From contig NZ_JACIDN010000005.1 in the NCBI RefSeq assembly GCF_014196345.1, forward strand, positions 248,001 to 312,000: a DNA stretch of 64,000 nucleotides, written 5' to 3'. The position numbers were made by a program, and so were the translations under genes. How positions within the stretch are numbered: position 1 is the stretch's first letter; each line of letters begins with the position of its first letter. The DNA is from Methylobacterium brachythecii (GTDB taxonomy: Bacteria; Pseudomonadota; Alphaproteobacteria; Rhizobiales; Beijerinckiaceae). Below the pieces are notes generated by a model. That model had not been told where the DNA came from, did no database searches, and saw only the letters and a list, made by a program, of their open reading frames with translations. Positions 8,539 to 19,139 of the stretch are shown piece after piece.

Positions 8539-10008
8539 ATGCCTGCAGTGCAGGAGACCATCGACCGCGTCCGTTCGATCGACCTCGACCAGTACAAGTA
8601 CGGCTTCGAGACGACGATCGAGATGGAGAAGTCCGAGAGGGGCCTTTCGGAGGACGTCATTCGCTTCATCTCGGCCAAGAAGGACGAGCCCGAGTGGATG
8701 CTCGAATGGCGCCTCGACGCCTATCGCCGCTGGCTGACCATGCAGGAGCCGAACTGGGCGCGCGTATCCTACGACAAGATCGACTACAACAACCTGTATT
8801 ACTACGCCGCGCCCAAACGTAAGGCGGCCCAGTCGCTCGACGAGATCGACCCCGAGATTCTCAAGACCTACGAGAAGCTCGGCATCCCGCTGCGCGAGGT
8901 CGAGGTGCTGGAGGGCATCGCCCCCGAGCGTCGTGTCGCCGTCGACGCCGTGTTCGACTCTGTCTCGGTGGCTACCACCTTCAAGAAGGAACTCTCGAAG
9001 GCCGGCGTGATCTTCATGCCGATCTCCGAGGCCCTGCGCGAATATCCGGACCTCGTCCGGAAGTACCTCGGCTCCGTCGTGCCGGTCACCGACAACTTCT
9101 TCGCGACGCTGAACTCGGCGGTCTTCTCGGACGGCTCCTTCGTCTACATCCCACCGGGCGTCCGCTGCCCGATGGAGCTGTCGACCTATTTCCGTATCAA
9201 CGAGCGCGACACCGGCCAGTTCGAGCGCACGCTCATCATCGCCGACAAGGGCAGCTACGTTTCGTATCTCGAGGGCTGCACGGCCCCGAAGCGCGACGAC
9301 AACCAGCTCCATGCAGCCGTGGTCGAGCTCGTCGCCCTGGAGGATGCCGAGATCAAGTACTCGACCGTCCAGAACTGGTATCCGGGCGATAACGAGGGCA
9401 AGGGCGGCATCTACAACTTCGTGACGAAGCGCGGCGATTGCCGCGGCGACCGCTCCAAGATCTCCTGGACTCAGGTCGAGACCGGCTCGGCCATCACCTG
9501 GAAGTATCCGTCCTGCATCCTGCGCGGCGATGACAGCCGTGGCGAGTTCTATTCGATCGCGGTGTCGAACGGCATGCAGCAGGTCGATTCCGGCACCAAG
9601 ATGATCCACCTCGGCAAGAACACCACGAGCCGGATCATCTCCAAGGGCATCTCGGCCGGCCGCTCGCAGAACACCTACCGGGGCCTCGTCTCGGCGCACA
9701 AGAAGGCCAAGGGCGCCCGCAACTTCACGAATTGCGACTCCCTACTGATCGGCGATCAGTGCGGCGCACACACCGTGCCGTACATCGAGTCGAAGAACGC
9801 CTCGGCCGTCTTCGAGCACGAGGCGACCACCTCGAAGATCTCCGAGGACCAGAAGTTCTACTGCCAGCAGCGTGGTCTCTCCGAGGAGGAGGCCACCGCG
9901 CTCATCGTCAACGGCTTCGTCCGCGACGTGCTGCAGCAGCTTCCGATGGAGTTCGCCGTCGAGGCGCAGAAGCTGATCTCGATCAGCCTCGAAGGCTCGG
10001 TGGGCTGA
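8539..10008 (+). CDS. sufB: Fe-S cluster assembly scaffold protein SufB
   Basis: A 489-residue SufB. The N-terminal region begins with [20 protein letters not shown], which is diagnostic. The beta-helix core includes [20 protein letters not shown] and [20 protein letters not shown], and the C-terminus is the usual helical bundle ([10 protein letters not shown]). SufB assembles clusters within the SufBC2D complex, receiving sulfur from the desulfurase and using ATP hydrolysis by SufC. Length is normal for the family. It starts 68 bp after the first desulfurase and is followed 92 bp later by sufC. Confidence 0.97.
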   Translation: MPAVQETIDRVRSIDLDQYKYGFETTIEMEKSERGLSEDVIRFISAKKDEPEWMLEWRLDAYRRWLTMQEPNWARVSYDKIDYNNLYYYAAPKRKAAQSLDEIDPEILKTYEKLGIPLREVEVLEGIAPERRVAVDAVFDSVSVATTFKKELSKAGVIFMPISEALREYPDLVRKYLGSVVPVTDNFFATLNSAVFSDGSFVYIPPGVRCPMELSTYFRINERDTGQFERTLIIADKGSYVSYLEGCTAPKRDDNQLHAAVVELVALEDAEIKYSTVQNWYPGDNEGKGGIYNFVTKRGDCRGDRSKISWTQVETGSAITWKYPSCILRGDDSRGEFYSIAVSNGMQQVDSGTKMIHLGKNTTSRIISKGISAGRSQNTYRGLVSAHKKAKGARNFTNCDSLLIGDQCGAHTVPYIESKNASAVFEHEATTSKISEDQKFYCQQRGLSEEEATALIVNGFVRDVLQQLPMEFAVEAQKLISISLEGSVG

Positions 10009-10100
10009 GGCTCACCCAAACAGAAACGCTCAACGTCGGCGCCGACCCCTCTGCCTCGCGGCGGGGTCCGGCTGCCGCTTCCAACTAGGACGACCCCAGC

Positions 10101-10850
10101 ATGCTCGAAATCAAGAATCTCGTCGTGAAGATCGAGGACAACCAGATCCTCAACGGCCTGAACCTCACCGTGAATGACGGTGAGGTCGCCGCGATCATGG
10201 GCCCGAACGGCTCCGGCAAGTCGACGCTCTCCTACGTCATCGCCGGTAAGGAGGACTACGATGTCCTCGACGGCGAGATCCTACTCGACGGCGTGAACGT
10301 GTTGGAGATGGCGCCGGACGAGCGCGCTGCGGCCGGCCTGTTCCTGGCCTTCCAGTACCCGCTGGAGATCCCCGGCGTCGGCACGATGACCTTCCTCAAG
10401 GCCTGCATCAACGCGCAGCGCCGCGCCCGAGAGGAGGGCGAGATTTCGACCCCGGACTTCATCCGCAAGGTCAACGCGGCGGCCGACAAGCTCGAGATCA
10501 ACAAGGAGATGCTCAAGCGCGCCCTCAACGTCGGCTTCTCCGGCGGTGAGAAGAAGCGCATGGAGATCCTGCAGATGGCTCTCCTGGAGCCGAAATTCTG
10601 TGTGCTCGACGAGACCGATTCCGGCCTCGACATCGATGCCCTGCGCATCGTCTCCGAGGGCGTGAACGCGCTGCGCGAGAAGGGCCGCTCCTTCCTCGTC
10701 ATCACGCACTACCAGCGGCTCCTGAACCACATCGTGCCCGACACCGTGCACGTCATGTCGAAGGGCCAGATCGTGAAGACCGGCGGCAAGGAGCTCGCGC
10801 TCGAACTCGAGCAGTCGGGCTACGCCGATTACCGCAGCGAGGCCGCGTAA
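10101..10850 (+). CDS. sufC: Fe-S cluster assembly ATPase SufC
   Basis: A 249-residue ABC ATPase. Walker A is GPNGSGKS (34-41), the signature motif is SGGEKKR (147-153), and Walker B with the catalytic Glu is in CVLDETDSGLD. VITHYQRLLNHI carries the switch His. SufC powers conformational change in SufBC2D. Its TAA overlaps the ATG of sufD by one base (TAATG), which implies translational coupling and balanced amounts of the two partners. Confidence 0.97.
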   Translation: MLEIKNLVVKIEDNQILNGLNLTVNDGEVAAIMGPNGSGKSTLSYVIAGKEDYDVLDGEILLDGVNVLEMAPDERAAAGLFLAFQYPLEIPGVGTMTFLKACINAQRRAREEGEISTPDFIRKVNAAADKLEINKEMLKRALNVGFSGGEKKRMEILQMALLEPKFCVLDETDSGLDIDALRIVSEGVNALREKGRSFLVITHYQRLLNHIVPDTVHVMSKGQIVKTGGKELALELEQSGYADYRSEAA

Positions 10851-12172
10851 TGGCCGACATCAAGAACCTGCGCACCTCGGCCGAGACCGGCCTCTCTAAG
10901 CTGTTCGAGACGACCCGCCAGAGCCTGGCGACCCACGAGCAGATCGCGCGCGAGGAGGCCTTCAAGTTCTTCGAGGCGACCGGCCTGCCGAGCCGCCGCG
11001 TCGAGGCTTTCAAGTACACCGACCTGCGTGCTGCCATCGTCGAGGCCGCCCCGCCGGCCGAGGCTCCCTCTGCGGACGCTGCCAAGGCTGCCATCTCGTC
11101 GGCGAAGGGGCTCGCGAATGTCGAGGCCGTGCGGCTGACCTTCGTTAACGGCCATCTCGTCGCCGGCCTTTCGGATCTCGGCCGTGTGCCGGCCGGCGTC
11201 ACCGTCACACCGCTCAACGAGGCCCTCGCCAAGGGCGATGTGCGCCTCGGCCAGCTCGCCCCGGTCGAGCAGACCCGCGAGAACCCAATCTACCAGCTCA
11301 ACACCGCCTTTCTGGCCGATGGCGCGCTAATTTCGGTGGAGGCTGGCGCCAGGGTCGAGACGCCGGTGCACCTGCGTTTTGTCGGCACCGGCGAGACGGC
11401 CTTCTCCACGGCGACCCGCGTGCTGGTGACGGTCGGCGAGGGCGCGGAGTTCTCGCTCTTTGAGACCCACGAGGGTCCGAACGGTATCGCCTACCAGCCG
11501 AACGACGTCGTGGACGCGGTCATCGCCGACAAGGCCACCCTGCGCCACACCCGACTGAACCGGGAGGGCGACAAGGCAGTCGCGCTCTCGACCATCGCGG
11601 CCCGGCTCGGCGCCGAGGCGCATATAGAGAGCGTGAACTTGGTCTTCGGCGGTGCGCTCTCGCGCCACCAGATCTACCTGCATTTCGCGGGCGAGAACGC
11701 CACGGCAACCGTCAACGGCGCGGCCATGCTCGGCGACGGCCAGCTCGCCGACTCGACGCTTCTGGCCGATCACGCCGCCGTCGGCGGGGTGAGCCGCGAA
11801 CAGTTCAAGACGGTGATCGACGGTGATGCCACCGGCGTCTTTCAGGGCAAGATCATCGTCCGCCAGATCGCGCAGCAGACCGACGGCAAGATGAAGTCGG
11901 ACTGCCTGCTCCTCACCGACGAGGGGCAGATGATGAACAAGCCGGAGCTCGAAATCTTCGCCGACGACGTCGCCTGTGGCCACGGCGCCACCTGCGGCGC
12001 CCCGGACGAGGAGCTCCTGTTCTACCTCATGGCCCGCGGGTTGCCGAAGCCTGTCGCCGAGAGTCTGCTCGTCCAGGCCTTCATCGGCGAGGCTCTGGAA
12101 TCGGTCACGCACGACGGCGCGCGGAATGCGCTGATCGGCGAGGTCGAGGGCTGGCTGAAGGCGCGGGGCTGA
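10850..12172 (+). CDS. sufD: Fe-S cluster assembly protein SufD
   Basis: A 440-residue SufB/SufD paralogue. The N-terminal helical part has SRRVEAFKYTDLR, a SufD hallmark. A beta-helix follows, with GKIIVRQIAQQTDGKMKSDCLLL, then CGHGATCGAPDEELLFYL, where SufD enzymes carry the conserved His/Cys close to the interface with SufB. It forms the SufBC2D complex with the two preceding gene products. The start overlaps the sufC stop. Downstream, a palindromic element separates it from sufS. Confidence 0.95.
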   Translation: MADIKNLRTSAETGLSKLFETTRQSLATHEQIAREEAFKFFEATGLPSRRVEAFKYTDLRAAIVEAAPPAEAPSADAAKAAISSAKGLANVEAVRLTFVNGHLVAGLSDLGRVPAGVTVTPLNEALAKGDVRLGQLAPVEQTRENPIYQLNTAFLADGALISVEAGARVETPVHLRFVGTGETAFSTATRVLVTVGEGAEFSLFETHEGPNGIAYQPNDVVDAVIADKATLRHTRLNREGDKAVALSTIAARLGAEAHIESVNLVFGGALSRHQIYLHFAGENATATVNGAAMLGDGQLADSTLLADHAAVGGVSREQFKTVIDGDATGVFQGKIIVRQIAQQTDGKMKSDCLLLTDEGQMMNKPELEIFADDVACGHGATCGAPDEELLFYLMARGLPKPVAESLLVQAFIGEALESVTHDGARNALIGEVEGWLKARG

Positions 12173-12201
12173 GCCCGGGCCGACAAGGGCGATCCCATCA
12201 T

Positions 12202-12323
12202 CGAACCTCATCCTGAGGTGCCCACGAAAGCGGGCATCGAAGGAGGGGTCCAGGGATCGCGGAGACATCTGGAGCCCTCCCGCAAGGTCTCCACTTCGCT
12301 CCGGCACCTCAGGATGAGGTTCG
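12202..12323. repeat. Palindromic intergenic repeat, family A copy 1 (inside suf operon)
   Basis: The element is bounded by perfect 20-bp inverted termini, CGAACCTCATCCTGAGGTGC at 12202-12221 and its complement at 12304-12323. The interior shares CCAGGGATCGCG and TGGAGCCCTCC with a second copy at 58717-58835. It lies between sufD and sufS, which are otherwise tightly linked. It is long enough to fold into a large hairpin in the suf mRNA. No open reading frame or transposase is present, so it is a non-autonomous repeat of the REP/MITE type. Confidence 0.8.
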
Positions 12324-12348
12324 GGGTGGGAAAGTCAGGTCCGACCCG

Positions 12349-13593
12349 ATGAACGCACCCCTCCGCCAGCCCGGCTACGACGTCGCGGAAATCCGCAAGG
12401 AGTTCCCGATCCTTTCGCAGTCGGTCTACGGCAAACCCCTGGTCTATCTCGATAATGCGGCCTCGGCCCAGAAGCCGAAAGCCGTGATCGATGCCATGGT
12501 TGGCTGCATGGAGGGCGGCTACGCCAACGTGCATCGCGGCCTGCACTACATGGCCAATGCCGCGACCGAGGGCTTCGAGGGCGCGCGCGAGACCACGCGG
12601 CAATTCCTCAATGCGGTCTCGACCGACGAGATCATCTTCACCCGCAACGCGACGGAGGCCTACAACCTCGTCGCCTCGTCGATGCATCGGGCCGGTCTGA
12701 TCGGGGAGGGGGACGAGATCATCCTCTCGATCATGGAGCACCACTCCAACATTGTGCCCTGGCATTTTTTGCGCGAGCGCTACGGTGCCGTCATCAAGTG
12801 GGCTCCCGTGGACGACGAGGGCAACTTCCTCGTCGAGGAATACGAAAAGCTCTTCACACCGCGCACCAAGATGGTGGCGATCACCCACATGTCGAACGTA
12901 CTCGGCACGGTCACGCCGGCCGAGGACATCATCCGCATCGCCCACGCTCACAACGTGCCGGTGTTGCTCGACGGCGCGCAGAGCGCGGTCCACCGGACGA
13001 TCGACGTGAAGGCGCTCGATTGCGACTTCTTCGTCTTCACCGGCCACAAGGTCTACGGGCCGACCGGGATCGGCGTGCTCTACGGCAAGAAGGAATGGCT
13101 CGACCGCCTGCCTCCCTACCAAGGCGGCGGCGAGATGATCCGCACCGTCACGCAAGACACGATCACCTACAACGACCCGCCGCATCGCTTCGAGGCCGGC
13201 ACACCTGCGATCATCGAGGCGATCGGCCTCGGTGCTGCTCTCGAATTCATGATGGGCGTCGGCCGCGAGTCGATCGCCGCTCACGAGGACGCCCTGACCG
13301 CCTACGCGCAGGAGCGGCTCGGAGCGATGAATTCGGTGCGCCTCATCGGAACTGCCCGCGAGAAGGGCGGCGTCGTCGCCTTCGAGATGAAGGGAGCGCA
13401 CGCCCACGACGTCGCCACCATCATCGACCGGCAAGGCGTCGCGGTGCGGGCCGGCACACATTGCGCGATGCCGCTCCTCAACCGTTTCGGCGTCACCTCC
13501 ACCTGTCGTGCCTCGTTCGGCCTGTATAATACGAAGGCCGAGATCGACGTGCTGGCCGAGGCCCTCGCCAAGGCCGAGATGATGTTCGCCTGA
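12349..13593 (+). CDS. sufS: Cysteine desulfurase SufS
   Basis: A 414-residue group II (SufS/CsdA-type) cysteine desulfurase. YLDNAASAQKPKAVIDAM is near residue 35, TGHKVYGPTGIGVLYG carries PLP-Lys234, and the short catalytic loop RAGTHCAMPLL carries Cys372. Group II enzymes usually need a sulfur-acceptor partner (SufE or SufU). None is encoded in this operon, so the partner is elsewhere or the first desulfurase gene compensates. It starts 26 bp after the palindromic element. Confidence 0.95.
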   Translation: MNAPLRQPGYDVAEIRKEFPILSQSVYGKPLVYLDNAASAQKPKAVIDAMVGCMEGGYANVHRGLHYMANAATEGFEGARETTRQFLNAVSTDEIIFTRNATEAYNLVASSMHRAGLIGEGDEIILSIMEHHSNIVPWHFLRERYGAVIKWAPVDDEGNFLVEEYEKLFTPRTKMVAITHMSNVLGTVTPAEDIIRIAHAHNVPVLLDGAQSAVHRTIDVKALDCDFFVFTGHKVYGPTGIGVLYGKKEWLDRLPPYQGGGEMIRTVTQDTITYNDPPHRFEAGTPAIIEAIGLGAALEFMMGVGRESIAAHEDALTAYAQERLGAMNSVRLIGTAREKGGVVAFEMKGAHAHDVATIIDRQGVAVRAGTHCAMPLLNRFGVTSTCRASFGLYNTKAEIDVLAEALAKAEMMFA

Positions 13594-13643
13594 TTTTTCG
13601 GAGTTTCCGTCGCGGCTCCAGGCCGCATCGGAGGAGTGACACA

Positions 13644-14027
13644 ATGAGCACCGACGCCACCATTACCGGCGGCAACAACACGCCGGCCGTCGCGGCGGCT
13701 TCCGCGATCCCGCCCGAAGAACTCGACCGGCTCACCGACGACATCGTCGCCGCGCTCAAGAGCGTCTACGACCCTGAGATCCCGGCCGACATCTACGAGC
13801 TCGGCCTGATCTACAAGGTCGACATCGCCGATGACCGCAAGGTTGCCATCGACATGACGCTGACCGCGCCGGGCTGCCCGGTGGCCGGCGAGATGCCGGG
13901 CTGGGTCGAGGATGCGGTCACCAAGGTGCCCGGCGTGCAATCCTGCGCCGTGACCATGGTCTTCGATCCGCCGTGGGACCAAAGCCGAATGTCCGACGAG
14001 GCCCGCGTCGCCCTCGACATGTGGTGA
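13644..14027 (+). CDS. SUF system DUF59 (MIP18-like) protein, SufT/SufX type
   Basis: A 127-residue protein with a short low-complexity N-terminus and one DUF59 domain. The family signature VYDPEIPADIYELGLIYKV is followed by TLTAPGCPVAGEMPGWV, which holds the conserved Cys (about residue 76). In alphaproteobacterial suf operons this position (between sufS and sufA) is normally taken by such a protein, which acts in Fe-S maturation or delivery. A GGAGGAG stretch about 10 nt upstream serves as ribosome-binding site. Confidence 0.9.
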   Translation: MSTDATITGGNNTPAVAAASAIPPEELDRLTDDIVAALKSVYDPEIPADIYELGLIYKVDIADDRKVAIDMTLTAPGCPVAGEMPGWVEDAVTKVPGVQSCAVTMVFDPPWDQSRMSDEARVALDMW

Positions 14028-14151
14028 ACCGCGATCTGCGCGGGGAGCACCTGCGCGATTGCGTGCGGTGGACCGGTTAAGGTCCAGTGCTTATCTTGAA
14101 GATGTACCCCCTCACCCGCCCGGGCCTTGAACCCGGCCGCAGGAGAGAACG

Positions 14152-14535
14152 ATGTCAGGTTTCAAGGTTATCTCGCTGACCGACCGCGCCGCGGATCAGT
14201 TGAAGGCGATCATGGCGGATGCGGACAAGCCGATCGCGGGCCTACGGGTCGGCGTGCGCAACGGCGGCTGCGCCGGCATGGCCTACACGATGGAATATGC
14301 CGAGGAGCGGAAAGCCGGCGAGGACATGGTCGAGGATCGCGGCGTCACCGTCTTCATCGACCCGAAGGCAGTGCTGTTCCTGCTCGGCACCGAGATGGAC
14401 TTCAAGACCGACAAGCTGTCGTCTCAGTTCGTGTTCAACAACCCGAACCAGACCTCGGCCTGCGGCTGCGGCGAATCCATCGCGATTACGCCGGCGACGC
14501 CGGACCGTCTCGCCGCAGCAGGCGTCACCGCCTGA
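14152..14535 (+). CDS. sufA: A-type Fe-S carrier protein SufA (HesB/IscA family)
   Basis: A 127-residue A-type carrier with all three metal-binding cysteines: Cys40 in NGGCAGMAY and Cys104/Cys106 in the C-terminal SACGCGES. It accepts clusters from SufBC2D and passes them to apo-proteins. It is the last gene of the suf operon, 124 bp after the DUF59 gene, with GCAGGAGAGAACG before the ATG. It converges on the diguanylate cyclase gene with only about 20 bp between the stops and no obvious hairpin. Confidence 0.93.
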   Translation: MSGFKVISLTDRAADQLKAIMADADKPIAGLRVGVRNGGCAGMAYTMEYAEERKAGEDMVEDRGVTVFIDPKAVLFLLGTEMDFKTDKLSSQFVFNNPNQTSACGCGESIAITPATPDRLAAAGVTA

Positions 14536-14554
14536 AAGGGCGCTCGTCGCGCGG

Positions 14555-15613
14555 TCAGGCGACCTGCGAGAATTCCGTGACCTCGGCGTCGTCCATCGTC
14601 TTGTTCCTGCCCGAGCGCTTGGCCGCATAGAGGCAGGCATCCGCGCGCTCCATGAAGGACACGGCGGTGTCGTTCGAACGCCGCTGCGCGACACCGAGCG
14701 AGATCGTGACCTTACCGAGCGACTCGCCGGTGGCACGCTTCACCAGCTCGCGGCCGATGATGCTGGTGCGCACGGCTTCGGCTACGGTGCGGGCGGCTTC
14801 CCGGCTGGAGCCAGGCAGCAGGATCGCGAATTCCTCACCGCCGAAGCGCGCGAGCGTCGCGCCGCGCGAAACGGCCGTCTCGCGCATCACGATGGCGACG
14901 AGCCGCAGCACCTGATCGCCGGTCAGATGGCCGAACTGGTCGTTGAAGCGCTTGAAGAAATCGATGTCGATCAGGATCAGGCTGGCAGGCTGGGGGGACT
15001 TGGCGCCGTCCTCGATCTCCTTGTTCAGGGTCTCCTCGAAATGCTTCCGGTTCGACAGCCCCGTGAGCGGATCGGTCAGGCTTTCCAGGCGGGCGGCGGC
15101 CAGAGTCTCGCGGAGTCCTTCGATTTCCCGGCGGCTCTCGCGCATATGCGCCTCGAGCGTCTTGTTGCTCGCTGCGACGTCACGCGTGTTCGTGATCAGC
15201 GTCGCGACGATGTCCTTCAACCGGTGCGGCGTCGTGTTGGCGAGGTCCTTCGAGATCGCCTGCAGCGAGGCACCGTATTGCGCGGTCGAGCCGAGCGACA
15301 GGTCGATCATCTCCATGATGTTCTGAACTTCAGCGATCAGGCCGGCATTGTGGCGATCCAGCTCGCCCTCGACGTTCCGGCCGTCGATGAAGGCCTCGTA
15401 GAGATCGTCGATGTCCGTATCGGACAGAACGCCGCTCTTCGAAGTGACGCGCTTGATCGCCTCGTTCATCGGCGGCTGCCGACCCGAGACGTAGGTGTAC
15501 CAGATCGCATAGGCACGCGGGCTCGCCGACGAACCGTAGTCGCGCATCAGCTCGTTCGCGCGTTGCGCGATGACGAAACTCCGCTCGCGATCCTCGTGAC
15601 CCGCGCCGTTCAT
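14555..15613 (-). CDS. Diguanylate cyclase (GGDEF domain)
   Basis: A 352-residue soluble protein. The N-terminal half is helical and of unknown fold (YGSSASPRAYAIWYTYVSG), followed by a coiled-coil linker (MRESRREIEGLRETLAAARLE). The catalytic domain starts LTDPLTGLSNRKHFEETL and has the active-site motif RFGGEEF near residue 257. The GGEEF variant is catalytically competent in known cyclases, so c-di-GMP synthesis from GTP is expected. No RxxD inhibitory site is visible five residues before the motif. The ATG at 15613 is preferred over a GTG 54 bp upstream because similarity starts there; neither has a strong ribosome-binding site. Confidence 0.88.
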   Translation of the reverse strand: MNGAGHEDRERSFVIAQRANELMRDYGSSASPRAYAIWYTYVSGRQPPMNEAIKRVTSKSGVLSDTDIDDLYEAFIDGRNVEGELDRHNAGLIAEVQNIMEMIDLSLGSTAQYGASLQAISKDLANTTPHRLKDIVATLITNTRDVAASNKTLEAHMRESRREIEGLRETLAAARLESLTDPLTGLSNRKHFEETLNKEIEDGAKSPQPASLILIDIDFFKRFNDQFGHLTGDQVLRLVAIVMRETAVSRGATLARFGGEEFAILLPGSSREAARTVAEAVRTSIIGRELVKRATGESLGKVTISLGVAQRRSNDTAVSFMERADACLYAAKRSGRNKTMDDAEVTEFSQVA

Positions 15614-15729
15614 CTGAAACTCATCCAACCTGCCCCGCCGCCATGATGGCCGGCAGGTGGTGGACACCGAGTTAAGCCGCGGTTCGAAAAGCCGAAGGCC
15701 CGCGGGTTCCCGGTCTCAGCGCAGCGCCG

Positions 15730-17208
<1,479 letters not shown>

Positions 17209-17299
17209 GGTTGTTGGGAGACCATCCGCGCGAGGTCTTCGGCATCAACGGTGCGGAGCGGCGGCCGCTCGCACGAGCGAATGATGCGAAATCGTGAAA

Positions 17300-17344
17300 C
17301 CCGAACAGGGATGCGCGACAAGGTTTCGCGCATCCCTGTTCGGG
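17300..17344. repeat. Perfect 19-bp inverted repeat upstream of the RNA helicase gene
   Basis: Arms 17300-17318 (CCCGAACAGGGATGCGCGA) and 17326-17344 are exact reverse complements around a 7-nt loop (CAAGGTT). The repeat lies in the 301-bp gap between the helicase start (17208) and the small membrane protein gene. It would form a stable stem in the helicase 5' leader if transcription starts further upstream. There is no T-run in the direction of the helicase. No gene is seen in the rest of the gap. Confidence 0.8.
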
Positions 17345-17509
17345 TCGGTCGAACTCACAAAGCGGCGGAAACGTCCGGTTCTGCACCGCAGCCGTCGCTT
17401 CGGCCGCGCACCATCCTCGCCCCGCCGGGGGTGCGAGCGTGCGCGACGTTTAGAGGCTTGCCGAGGCTTGTCAATCTTCGCGCGCCGGATCTCCCCGGCG
17501 GCAATGGCC

Positions 17510-17770
17510 TCAAGGGCCGCGGACGATCAGTCGTTCCCGGGCGACGCAAGGGTCGATCACGATGCTGCGGGCCGACGTGCCGATCGAGCCGGTCGTCTCC
17601 GGATCGACGATGCCCGGTTTCAACGCGGCAACCCGGCTCTTCTGGTGCTCGATGGACTGGGCAAGGCGATGGGCGATCCCGAAGCCGCCGACTCCCAAAA
17701 CGAGTGCAAAGATGGCCGTCGTGGCGAGCAGTCCACGTGGGCGTGGCAGTTCGGGGGAATCGAGCGACAT
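17510..17770 (-). CDS. Hypothetical small single-pass membrane protein
   Basis: I do not recognise this 86-residue protein. A short Pro/Arg-containing cytoplasmic start (MSLDSPELPRPR) is followed by one hydrophobic segment (LLATTAIFALVLGVGGFGIA, about 14-33) and a polar tail with DPETTGSIG, a run often seen in small Hyphomicrobiales membrane proteins. The ATG at 17770 is preferred over longer in-frame starts up to 17968, since the extension is Arg/Cys-rich with no hydrophobic or domain character. Regulation and role are unknown. Confidence 0.6.
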   Translation of the reverse strand: MSLDSPELPRPRGLLATTAIFALVLGVGGFGIAHRLAQSIEHQKSRVAALKPGIVDPETTGSIGTSARSIVIDPCVARERLIVRGP

Positions 17771-18175
17771 GGAGCGGACACCCTGAGCGAACGCCGAGAG
17801 CGGGTCGCGCTGCCCATGATCGACGAACGCGGTTAACGCGGGCTGACACGGGAGCCGGCCGCTATTCCCCCTTGCGGCACACCCGGGCACGAGCCAAGCA
17901 TCACGTCCGAAGTTTATGGTTTCCGAATGATTTCCAACCATGGCCAACGGATTACGAAGATTAACCATGAAGTTTCCGCATCATAGCTCTCTACATTGGC
18001 TGATGTGCGGAAAGACACATCCGTCGAAGTCTCCTGGAAGCACCCGAGTAAGCTTTACCTTTCTTTGACGGAGTCGGGGGCATTTGAGCGACTTGTTGCA
18101 GGAACGCGACAAGCCTTCTCACGGGACCGGGGCTCGAAGCCCACCGGCTTTCGCCAATCCAGGACTCTTCGTCTG
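17771..18175. other. 405-bp intergenic region upstream of the porin gene
   Basis: This stretch lies between the divergent small membrane protein and porin genes. It is more AT-rich than its surroundings around 17900-18070 and probably holds promoters for both. A TTGACG at about 18066 could be a -35 element for the porin, but I see no convincing -10 at the right spacing. No conserved open frame is supported. Confidence 0.4.
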
Positions 18176-19075
18176 ATGAAAAAGCTGCTCCTCGCCTCGA
18201 CTGTCCTCGCGAGCCTGACGGCCGTCGCCTCGGCCGCCGACCTTCCGCGCCGCGCTGCCGCACCGGAAATGTACTCGCCGCTGCCGGTCTTCACCTGGAC
18301 GGGCTTCTATGCGGGTCTCAACGCCGGCTACGGCTTCGGCACGCAGAGCGATCAGCCGGCGACGGTGATCGGCACGACCGCTGCCAGCGGCCTGCTCGTC
18401 TCCAGCGTCGCACCGTTCGCAGCCTCGGCAGGGGCCGTCGCGTTCAACAACCGTAACGACAACAGCGGCTTCGTCGGCGGTGGTCAGATCGGCTACAATT
18501 ACCAGTTCACGCCGGGCTCGGGTGTCGTGGTCGGTATCGAAGCCGACGCCCAGTACGCCGATTTCGGACGCGGCCGTAACAACTTCATTCCCGGCCCCGG
18601 CACGCGGGCAGCCACGGGCGTGACCTTCTTCAATCCGAACGGCCTGTCCGGTCTCGACTTCTTCGGCACGGTGCGCGGACGCCTCGGCTACGCCTTCGAC
18701 CGCACGCTCGTCTACGGCACGGCCGGCTTCGCCTACGGCGCCGGCGGCGGCCGCGACTTCGGTCTGCCGAACTCTTCGAGCAGCGACTTCCAGACCGGCT
18801 ACGCGGTGGGCGGCGGCGTCGAGTATGCCCTGCCGACAAACACCTTCCTGAACGTGTTCAACTCTTCGGCCGTGACGCTGAAGCTCGAGGGCCTCTACGT
18901 GGACATGGATCGCGGCGGCAACCGCAACGCCGGCGGCTTCGCGATCCGTCCGAACGGCACCGTGGCGAGCATCGCTGGCGGCGACGGCAACGTGCTGGGC
19001 GGGTCCATTCGCCGCCAGGACACCGAGTTCGCCGTGGTGCGCGCCGGCATCAACTACAAGTTCGGATCGTTCTAA
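18176..19075 (+). CDS. Outer membrane beta-barrel protein (Omp25/Omp31/opacity-like porin)
   Basis: A 299-residue outer membrane protein. The Sec signal peptide MKKLLLASTVLASLTAVASA is cleaved before ADLPRRAA, the usual mature start of rhizobial Omp25/RopB-like proteins. FTWTGFYAGLNAGYGFG follows, and many amphipathic Gly/aromatic beta strands include VRGRLGYAFDRTLVYGTAGFAYG. It ends ...RAGINYKFGSF with a C-terminal Phe needed for barrel assembly. It is a surface protein with a probable structural or porin role. An upstream in-frame extension to 17996 lacks coding character and would bury the signal peptide. Confidence 0.92.
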   Translation: MKKLLLASTVLASLTAVASAADLPRRAAAPEMYSPLPVFTWTGFYAGLNAGYGFGTQSDQPATVIGTTAASGLLVSSVAPFAASAGAVAFNNRNDNSGFVGGGQIGYNYQFTPGSGVVVGIEADAQYADFGRGRNNFIPGPGTRAATGVTFFNPNGLSGLDFFGTVRGRLGYAFDRTLVYGTAGFAYGAGGGRDFGLPNSSSSDFQTGYAVGGGVEYALPTNTFLNVFNSSAVTLKLEGLYVDMDRGGNRNAGGFAIRPNGTVASIAGGDGNVLGGSIRRQDTEFAVVRAGINYKFGSF

Positions 19076-19093
19076 GCGTCGATCCACCGCTGG

Positions 19094-19121
19094 CGAGACC
19101 GCTCCGTGAGGGGCGGTCTCG
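19094..19121. terminator. Hairpin between porin and yceI (convergent)
   Basis: CGAGACCGC at 19094-19102 pairs with GCGGTCTCG at 19113-19121 over a 10-nt loop. It sits 19 bp after the porin stop and 19 bp before the end of the convergent yceI gene. It lacks a clear U-tract, so it may act with Rho or as a 3'-end stabiliser. Confidence 0.5.
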
Positions 19122-19139
19122 ACTCGTCGGGATCGCCGA

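Noticed and set aside
14219..15646. Long plus-strand frame opposite the diguanylate cyclase gene
   Set aside because: It is antisense to an intact GGDEF protein and has the composition of a shadow frame.
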